NCBI GenBank assembly: GCA_049523315.1
Contig: JBEKMZ010000003.1
Span: 1 to 64,000 of the forward strand
Length of the DNA stretch: 64,000 nt
Reading direction: 5' to 3'
Source of the DNA: Fen-455 sp049523315
GTDB lineage: Bacteria > Actinomycetota > Acidimicrobiia > Acidimicrobiales > Bog-793
In this document: in pieces, positions 53,428 to 59,516 of the stretch
Position numbering within the stretch: position 1 is the first letter of the stretch
How the letters are laid out: each line of letters starts with the position of its first letter
Position numbers and translations under genes: made by a program
The notes under the pieces: model-generated
Told to the model about the DNA's origin: nothing
Databases searched by the model: none
What the model saw: only the letters and a program-made list of their open reading frames with translations

Positions 53428-54522
53428 TCAGCTCGTCGCCGCGACTGCGCGCGAGCGTAGGTAGCCGAGGGCCCTGACTGCGGCACCGGCCGCAGACGAG
53501 ACGGTGTCCTCGAGATCGGCCGGGCCGAGCGCCGCCCCGCAGGCAAAGATCCCTTCGCGATCGGTGCTGACCGGGTCGAGCGGCGCGCCGACCGCTTCGA
53601 TGAACCCATACCGGTTCTGTTTAACCCCGAGCAGTCCCGAGAGCTCGCGTGTCCCGGGAGACGGCTCCATACCGACCGACAGCACTACGAGGTCCATCAG
53701 AACCTCCATCGGCCGCCCCATCGTGGTGTCCTCGCCCCGCACAAGCAAGCGATCACCTCGCGGCAGCACCTCGGTGATCAGGCCCTTCACGTACTGGACA
53801 TGGTGCTGTTCTTGTGCCGGCCAGTAGATCTCGTTCTCCCAGTACCCGTACATGCGCATGTCGATGTAGAAGATGAGCACCTTCGACTCGGGCAGCAGCT
53901 CACGGATCTCGATGGCCTCTTTAGAGGCCACGCCGCAGCAGACCTTGGAGCAGTACTCGTTGCCGATCTGACGGTCACGACTGCCGACGCACTGGACGAA
54001 GCAAATCCGCTCCGGCATCTGGCCGTTGGAGGGACGTAGGACCCGGCCCTGCGAGAGCATCGCCTCGAGATCAGCCTGAGTGATGACGTCGGGGAACTCG
54101 TAGTAGCCGTACATCTGCGGCGAGCGCCCCGGGTCGAAGTGGCCGAACCCGGTGGCGATGATTATCGCTCCGCACTCAATTCGCTCCGCGCCTGGCACAG
54201 CTTCGCCGACCCGGCCGTCGATCGACGACGAGCGCAAGCCCAGGGTGAACGCCCCCGGCTCCCGCGTCAGTTCTGCAAGCTCGGTGGCGACGCGGACCTC
54301 GATGAGCGGGCTGGAGGTGACCTCGTTGATCATCCGGAGGATCTGAGGCTGGGCGGGTTCACCGCGTGGCGTAAGTCCGCAGTAGTTCTCCGCGACCGGG
54401 GTCCCACCGAGGAACTCGCGTCGCTCTATCAGCACCACCCTTCCGCCCATCTCTGCGATGCAGTTCGCCGCACGCAGACCGCCTGGTCCCCCACCGATGA
54501 CCACAACCGTGTCAGAGGACAT
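53428..54522 (-). CDS. sHdrA, FAD-containing heterodisulfide-reductase-like subunit
   Basis: The 364-residue protein begins with an FAD-binding motif VVVIGGGPGGLRAANCIAEM and ends with the second FAD part GIFACGAALGPADLEDTVSS. The centre has FVQCVGSRDRQIGNEYCSKV followed by CC, which provides Cys ligands for a Fe-S cluster. It is shorter than methanogen HdrA and lacks its extra ferredoxin domains, as is usual for the sulfur-oxidising type. In sHdr the flavin is thought to take electrons from oxidation of bound sulfane sulfur. It lies eight bases after shdrB1. Confidence 0.9.
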   Translation of the reverse strand: MSSDTVVVIGGGPGGLRAANCIAEMGGRVVLIERREFLGGTPVAENYCGLTPRGEPAQPQILRMINEVTSSPLIEVRVATELAELTREPGAFTLGLRSSSIDGRVGEAVPGAERIECGAIIIATGFGHFDPGRSPQMYGYYEFPDVITQADLEAMLSQGRVLRPSNGQMPERICFVQCVGSRDRQIGNEYCSKVCCGVASKEAIEIRELLPESKVLIFYIDMRMYGYWENEIYWPAQEQHHVQYVKGLITEVLPRGDRLLVRGEDTTMGRPMEVLMDLVVLSVGMEPSPGTRELSGLLGVKQNRYGFIEAVGAPLDPVSTDREGIFACGAALGPADLEDTVSSAAGAAVRALGYLRSRAVAATS

Positions 54523-54530
54523 CTCTCACC

Positions 54531-55787
54531 TCAATCGTCGTGCTCGAACCTGGCATCGGATACCTGATGGGCGCTCTTGTCATGCTCACCATCCGCGTCG
54601 TCCCAGTCGAGATACTGCTTCTCGCCTGTCTCTAGCCGACGCAGGTCGCTCTGGAACTCCGCCCAGGCGCGTTCCCAATCGATGCCCATCTTCTCTAGCA
54701 GCGGCCGGTAGTCGGCCGAGTGCCAATGCAGTTGGCAAACGCGGTAAGGATGAGCGCCCATAGCCAAGGCGGCGAACTGCGCGTCACTGAGCACGGCGAG
54801 CCCGACGTTGCGCTCGTGCGCCTGCGCCGCGAACTGACTCTTGTCCAGGGTGGTCACGCACCCGGTGTCGTGAGTCAGCACGACGTCGGGGTTCGCCTCC
54901 TGTTTCATGACCTCGATCTTGCGCAGCGTGGCAAAGGACCTCGTGAAGTCTCGCTGCACCAAGATGTGCCTGAAGCCGAAGCCGCAGCAATCGAACCAGG
55001 TCGAGTAATCGCGCACCTCGGCACCAAGCGTCTCCGCCAGGGCAGTTACCACGGCGGTGCGTTGGCCCCCGTAGAAATCCTCGTCGTAGATCGCGTCGGC
55101 CGAGACGATCTTGTAGTAGTGGCAGGCGGGATGGACTGTCACGACAATTCCCGACATGTCGCGGACCTGCTTTGCAGCGATCTCGTCACGCAGGGCGTGG
55201 AACCACTCCGAATAATGGACGATCTCCTCCGGCACCACGAGCGGCTTGCCGAGCTTGGCCATGATCTCGCGGACTTGAGCCCGTAGCTCCGGGTGCCGTA
55301 TGAGCTGTTCCCGCACTTCTTTGTAGTGCCCGTACGACGTGCCGCAGTGGATGAGCGGGAAATAGCCCGTCTCGTAGGCCGCGGCGAAATTGCGCACGGC
55401 AACAGCAGCCTGGGCAGCAGTGTTGGAGGTGGCGCTCGCGTAGTAGTTCCAAGCCGTACAAGAGGTTTGGTCGTGCGGGTCGTGGTAGTCGTAGCCGAGC
55501 TTGCGCATCACCCAAAAAATGGACGTGGAATAACCAGGGATGTGGCCACACTGACCGCAGGACTTGTGGTGCCACAGGTGTGCCTTTTGGATCCTCTTCA
55601 CGCGCCCGTATTTCGTCACCACCTCGATCGCTTCCTGATCGATCCTCTGCACTATCAGCTCGCCCTGACGCTCCAGCTCGAGCAGCTCGGTGCGCGGATC
55701 CTCGAGCGACCGCCGGTCCGGAACCGTCTCGGCAGCTGGCTTGACGCGCCTACGGGCGTCGATCGGAGCCGCTATGGGAACTGTCAC
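54531..55787 (-). CDS. sHdrB1, CCG-domain subunit
   Basis: The 418-residue protein contains the HdrB type cysteine-rich features HKSCGQCGHIPGYSTSIFW, HDQTSCTAWNYYASAT, VHPACHYYK and FDCCGFGFRH, with HDTGCVTTL near the end. The two CCG regions bind the noncubane clusters that cleave or form disulfides in the Hdr family. An N-terminal stretch of about 45 residues is Arg-rich and outside the family core. GTG 55787 overlaps the stop of shdrC1 as GTGA, and the long upstream frame is the antisense/out-of-frame shadow of shdrC1. Confidence 0.9.
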   Translation of the reverse strand: MTVPIAAPIDARRRVKPAAETVPDRRSLEDPRTELLELERQGELIVQRIDQEAIEVVTKYGRVKRIQKAHLWHHKSCGQCGHIPGYSTSIFWVMRKLGYDYHDPHDQTSCTAWNYYASATSNTAAQAAVAVRNFAAAYETGYFPLIHCGTSYGHYKEVREQLIRHPELRAQVREIMAKLGKPLVVPEEIVHYSEWFHALRDEIAAKQVRDMSGIVVTVHPACHYYKIVSADAIYDEDFYGGQRTAVVTALAETLGAEVRDYSTWFDCCGFGFRHILVQRDFTRSFATLRKIEVMKQEANPDVVLTHDTGCVTTLDKSQFAAQAHERNVGLAVLSDAQFAALAMGAHPYRVCQLHWHSADYRPLLEKMGIDWERAWAEFQSDLRRLETGEKQYLDWDDADGEHDKSAHQVSDARFEHDD

Positions 55788-56518
55788 AGCTCGATACCTT
55801 CTTCCTCGAGGCGCTCCTCCATCAGCTCTTGCAGGATCGAGTGCAAGCCGCTGTCGATTCCCGCGATCATCTCCAGGGCACCGGTTTCGAACCAGATGAC
55901 GTAGAGCTCGAGCAGGGTCTTGTCTGCCACGGACCAGCCAGCCGATGTCGTGTGCATGGTCTCTGGAGGCAGCGCCCGGCGCCACAGGTCCAGGTTGTCC
56001 GCCACATCACCCGTCTCGGGTCCCCAGTCCGGGAACGCCTCCGGTCGCAGCATGTCTGGCGAGACCTGCGTCCCGGTCGACATGATCTTGTAGATGATCC
56101 GCGAGTAACCGACGAGCGCCGCCTTCGCCGAGGCGAGCCCGTTGTTCACGGCCACCTCCCGCATGATCGTGATGATCCCCCCGGGGTTATTGCCTCGCGG
56201 GCAGCGCAGACACGAGAAGCACTGGGAGCACTCCCAGATGTCTTCCTGCATCTGCTGGTAGACGAGCTCCACGTCTTCACGTGCGGCAGCCTGCGCGACC
56301 CGGCGCGGGCTGAAGTCGTAGAACTTGGCCGACGGACAGGCGGCGACGCAAATGCCGCACTCATAACAGCCGTACAGGTAATCGGCGAAGCGGAGGTCGC
56401 CTTTCACCTGCTCGAACAGCTTCGCCTTGGTCTCGTACGGCACTTCGGTGTAGCCGGCGACTTCTGGGGCCTTGTAATAAGGGTCCGTCTTGGCCTGGGT
56501 GGCGGCTGTGACGGTCAT
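55784..56518 (-). CDS. sHdrC1, 4Fe-4S subunit
   Basis: The 244-residue protein has two ferredoxin-type 4Fe-4S motifs, CYECGICVAACP (Cys 51, 54, 57, 61) and CSQCFSCLRCP (Cys 97, 100, 103, 106), typical of HdrC. The second half is helical with NNPGGIITIMREVAVNNGLA after the clusters. It should pass electrons between sHdrA and the catalytic B1 subunit. It is the first gene of the shdr core, eight bases after dsrE. Confidence 0.9.
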   Translation of the reverse strand: MTVTAATQAKTDPYYKAPEVAGYTEVPYETKAKLFEQVKGDLRFADYLYGCYECGICVAACPSAKFYDFSPRRVAQAAAREDVELVYQQMQEDIWECSQCFSCLRCPRGNNPGGIITIMREVAVNNGLASAKAALVGYSRIIYKIMSTGTQVSPDMLRPEAFPDWGPETGDVADNLDLWRRALPPETMHTTSAGWSVADKTLLELYVIWFETGALEMIAGIDSGLHSILQELMEERLEEEGIEL

Positions 56519-56526
56519 CGCGGTGC

Positions 56527-56910
56527 CTAAAAGCTGATCACGGCGTCAGCGGTGGCCGCGAGGTCGTTGAAGGCTGCGCCCCCGATCACCTCGACCCCAT
56601 CGATCAGGTCGTTGAGGCGCAGATCGTTCAAGTCGAGTGAGGGCTGGCAGACCAAGAGCCGGACGCCGAGCCCGGTGGCCTGTTCGATGAAGTATCGCAA
56701 GGGCTGGCCCTGGTCGCCCTTCGGCCCGATCTTGTCGACAACGTCCTTTCGAAGCAGGGTAGGCCCGTACATCGTGAAATAGATCATGACCTCGAACTCC
56801 ATCGCCGCCGCGGAGGCCGCGAGGAAAAATGGAGTCGCGCTCCGGCCCGGGTCGTCCGCTCCATGGGTCTGGACGTAAAGGATCTTTGTCTCAGAGTCTT
56901 CGGCCCACAT
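56527..56910 (-). CDS. DsrE-like sulfurtransferase
   Basis: The 127-residue protein of the DsrE family reads KILYVQTHGADDPGRSATPF, FEVMIYFTMYGPTLLRKD, then VRLLVCQPSLDLNDL with the conserved Cys at residue 88, and ends with VEVIGGAAFNDLAATADAVI. Proteins like this accept sulfane sulfur from rhodanese or TusA and feed it to sHdr. It lies between tusA and shdrC1, the normal order in shdr clusters. It is short and single-domain, unlike the DsrE2-like protein at 41481. Confidence 0.88.
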   Translation of the reverse strand: MWAEDSETKILYVQTHGADDPGRSATPFFLAASAAAMEFEVMIYFTMYGPTLLRKDVVDKIGPKGDQGQPLRYFIEQATGLGVRLLVCQPSLDLNDLRLNDLIDGVEVIGGAAFNDLAATADAVISF

Positions 56911-56919
56911 GAATGCTTC

Positions 56920-57168
56920 CTACTTCACTCGGCGGATGAGGACGTGGAAGACGTCCGCCTGCTTGGTGATGCCGAGAAGCTCATTGCCGGTGCGGCTGGC
57001 CCAGGCCCGCATGTCAGGCTCGACCCCCGCATCGGTGGCGAGTAGCTCGAGAACCTGCCCGGGGGCGAGATTCTTGATCGCCTGGGCGGTCTTCACGACC
57101 GGCAGCGGACATGCCAACCCGACGCAGTCAAGCACCTGGTCTGCGGCTGGAGTCGCGGACTCGGGCAC
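56920..57168 (-). CDS. tusA: TusA-family sulfur carrier
   Basis: The 82-residue protein shows the TusA motif CVGLACPLPVVKTAQAIKNL with the sulfur-binding C20 in CPxP, followed by LAPGQVLELLATDAGVEPDM and HVLIRRVK. TusA is the central cytosolic donor of sulfane sulfur to sHdr or rDsr. The start is GTG 57168, preceded by AAGGAGG with five-base spacing. An ATG between them is out of frame. A long open frame continues upstream, but it is the antisense of cysE. Confidence 0.93.
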   Translation of the reverse strand: MPESATPAADQVLDCVGLACPLPVVKTAQAIKNLAPGQVLELLATDAGVEPDMRAWASRTGNELLGITKQADVFHVLIRRVK

Positions 57169-57187
57169 AACATCCTCCTTTTGAGTT

Positions 57188-57889
57188 TCAGATCGAGAAG
57201 TCTTCGCCGGACCAGACTCCGGCTTTGGACGGACGAACGTCATGACGATCCCGGTGGCCGTCGACCAGCATCTCCAGCTCGTCGACACGCGCCAGAAGCG
57301 ACTGGAGGCTGGAGCCGAGGAGGTCGGGCATGAATGCCGACTCGAGATCGGGCCGGTCCGTGGCCCGATGAGGGCGGCTCCGGGCGATGATCTGACCGGG
57401 CACACCGACTACGACCGAGTTCGCGGGAACAGACTTCACGACGACGGCATTGGCGCCGATGCGGCTGTCGTCACCGATTGTGATGGGCCCGAGGACCTTG
57501 GCCCCAGCGCCGATCGTCACACGGTTCCCCACCGTCGGGTGACGCTTCACCCGGTCGAGGCTCGTGCCGCCAAGGGTGACGCCCTGGTAGATGGTGACAT
57601 CGTCACCCACCTCAGCCGTCTCGCCGATGACCACACCACTAGCATGGTCGATGAACACACCCTGGCCGAGGATGGCTGCGGGGTGGATCTCGACCCCGGT
57701 CAGCCATCGTGCCAGCGCGGCAGCTGCACGCGCGACGAGCTTGAAGTCTTTCCGCCACAACGAATGACAGATTCTGTGGCTCCAGAGTGCGTGCACGCCC
57801 GAGTAGCAGATCGCGATCTCGAGCGAGGAGCGCGCGGCGGGGTCACGGTCGCGCGCTGAGATCAGATCGCGCCGCAGGGTGGAGAGCAT
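57188..57889 (-). CDS. cysE: Serine O-acetyltransferase
   Basis: The 233-residue protein has a left-handed beta-helix with hexapeptide repeats and the catalytic HASGVVIGETAEVGDD stretch, then QGVTLGGTS and RHPTVGNRVTIGAGAKVLGP typical of CysE/EpsC. It makes O-acetylserine from serine and acetyl-CoA for cysteine synthesis. It begins two bases after cysK ends and lies 19 bases before tusA. Cysteine synthesis genes accompany many family 2A encapsulin operons as well as sulfur carriers, so it may supply the encapsulated desulfurase. The C-terminal 35 residues are a variable tail. Confidence 0.92.
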   Translation of the reverse strand: MLSTLRRDLISARDRDPAARSSLEIAICYSGVHALWSHRICHSLWRKDFKLVARAAAALARWLTGVEIHPAAILGQGVFIDHASGVVIGETAEVGDDVTIYQGVTLGGTSLDRVKRHPTVGNRVTIGAGAKVLGPITIGDDSRIGANAVVVKSVPANSVVVGVPGQIIARSRPHRATDRPDLESAFMPDLLGSSLQSLLARVDELEMLVDGHRDRHDVRPSKAGVWSGEDFSI

Positions 57890-57891
57890 GC

Positions 57892-58824
57892 TCAGTCGGT
57901 GAGACCCTCGAACAGCGCCGTCGAGAGGTAGCGCTCACCGAAAGACGGGACGATCACGACGACCAGCTTGCCCGCGTTGTTTGGACGCGCGGCCACCTGC
58001 AGTGCCGCCCAGATCGCCGCGCCGGACGAGATGCCGACCAGCAGGCCCTCATCGCGCGCCGCATGCCGCGCGATGTCGAATGCATCCGCGTTCTCGACGG
58101 TAATGATCTCGTCGACGACGTCAGTGTCCAAGATCCCGGGAACGAAGCCTGCCCCGATGCCCTGTATCGGATGAGGCCCCTTCTGACCCCCTGAAAGGAC
58201 CGGCGAGGACGCAGGCTCGACGGCCACCATCCTTACCGCCGGCTTGCGGGCCTTTAGTACCTGACCGACACCGGTGATCGTCCCACCCGTGCCGACGCCG
58301 CAGACGACGATGTCAACCTCGCCATCGGTGTCGCCCCATATCTCCTCCGCGGTCGTGGCGCGGTGGATCGCGGGGTTCGCCGGATTCTCGAACTGCTGTG
58401 GGACGAAGTACCGCAGGTCGCTCTTGGCCAACTCCTCAGCCTTGGCGATCGCGCCGGGCATGCCCTCCGGCCCCGGCGTCAGGATCAGCTCCGCTCCGTA
58501 GGCGCGCAGCAATGCCCGGCGCTCCTTGCTCATCGTCTCGGGCATCGTGAAGACGCACCGGTAGCCGCGCGCAGCGCACACCATCGCCAGTGCGATCCCG
58601 GTGTTCCCGCTTGTCGGCTCGAGGATGATCGTTTCCGGCCCGATGAGACCCGCCTGCTCGGCTGCGTCGATCATCGCTACCCCGATGCGGTCCTTGACGC
58701 TGTGAGCCGGGTTGAAAAACTCCAGCTTGGCAACGACCTGCGCACCGCCGTCCCTGGGCAGGTGACGCAGCCGGACGAGGGGCGTGTTCCCTATGAGCTG
58801 GGTGATGTCGTCCGCGATCTTCAT
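57892..58824 (-). CDS. cysK: O-acetylserine sulfhydrylase (cysteine synthase A)
   Basis: The 310-residue PLP enzyme begins MKIADDITQLIGNTPLVRLR. It carries the PLP lysine in NPAHSVKDRIGVAMIDAAEQ, the substrate loop EPTSGNTGIALA, and the phosphate-cradle GVGTGGTITGVG. SSGAAIWAA is near the end. It converts O-acetylserine and sulfide to cysteine. It is the first gene of the entire minus-strand sulfur operon, preceded by an AT-rich promoter-like patch. A GTG six bases upstream is an alternative start. Confidence 0.95.
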   Translation of the reverse strand: MKIADDITQLIGNTPLVRLRHLPRDGGAQVVAKLEFFNPAHSVKDRIGVAMIDAAEQAGLIGPETIILEPTSGNTGIALAMVCAARGYRCVFTMPETMSKERRALLRAYGAELILTPGPEGMPGAIAKAEELAKSDLRYFVPQQFENPANPAIHRATTAEEIWGDTDGEVDIVVCGVGTGGTITGVGQVLKARKPAVRMVAVEPASSPVLSGGQKGPHPIQGIGAGFVPGILDTDVVDEIITVENADAFDIARHAARDEGLLVGISSGAAIWAALQVAARPNNAGKLVVVIVPSFGERYLSTALFEGLTD

Positions 58825-58870
58825 GGTCACCGGCCTTTCCCTTGTTTACCTCAGACGGAGCAACCCGAAC

Positions 58871-58909
58871 TTGAAAGTATTTCTATCGTAATCATGTATT
58901 GCATCTTAG
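58871..58909 (-). promoter_or_regulatory. AT-rich promoter-like island upstream of cysK
   Basis: A 39-bp AT-rich patch 47-85 bp before the cysK start reads, on the minus strand, GCAATACATGATTACG and ATAGAAATACTTTCAA. It is the most likely promoter for the sulfur operon. GAAAGTATTT on the plus strand recalls a motif in the island before the DsrE2-like gene. No clear palindrome is found. Confidence 0.45.
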
Positions 58910-59363
58910 CCCTAGGGCCAATCGGCCCTTTTCGGGAAGCGGAGCCCCGCGCGAGACGAGCTACCTCGCCTCGCGTACCCGTCACCTCGTCTCAGGTCCC
59001 GCCTTTCCACGATCTCGCCCGAGCTTGAGCCACACCCGCGTCATCTAATCGCGTCTCACGTGAGCCCTGAAGGCTGTCGCGACTCGAGCTATCACCGGTT
59101 CGCCGTGTGGAGCTGGGGGGCCTCCCTCGGCCGCCCGTCTGGTTCTTTACGGCGGGAGGACATCCTCTCCGAGGGTACGGGCTGGCTCGGCCGTCAGGTT
59201 CCTAGCTTGCTAATCGAGCTGCAATCGAATAGCGGTGCCCGTGACAGCAACGACTCTGCGCGGTACCGCAAGACCCGGCCGCACTGCGCGGGCCTCCCTG
59301 AACCGGTGTCGACGCCGGTCACTGACTTGTCCTGCGCCCGCGTACCTTCATAGGGGTTCTATC
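58910..59363. other. Intergenic region between the sulfur operon and the GGDEF-EAL gene
   Basis: About 450 bp without a convincing gene. A plus-strand frame of 97 codons (59060-59353) has no family features. The region ends in a strong plus-strand terminator, so a short transcript, possibly a small RNA, may be made. I recognised no tmRNA, RNase P, SRP or c-di-GMP riboswitch core. Confidence 0.4.
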
Positions 59364-59395
59364 GGACCTCGCCCGCATTGTTGCGAGGTCCTTTT
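59364..59395 (+). terminator. Rho-independent terminator
   Basis: GGACCTCG pairs with CGAGGTCC (8 bp perfect stem, 12-base loop), and the stem is followed directly by TTTT. No coding gene on the plus strand ends upstream of it, so it terminates either a non-coding transcript or a leader of the GGDEF-EAL gene 120 bp downstream. Confidence 0.8.
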
Positions 59396-59516
59396 AGCAC
59401 CATCGCTGACGTCAAGGCTCCAGGTGAAGTAGCTCAAGAACCGCAGGTGACCGGACGATATTACTTCTCGGTTCGCGACGACCGGGGCAGTTTGGCGACG
59501 ACAGGAAACTCCGCGC

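Noticed and set aside
59060..59353. 97-codon plus-strand frame in the cysK-GGDEF gap as a gene
   Set aside because: No ribosome-binding site or family features; more likely a non-coding transcript or nothing.
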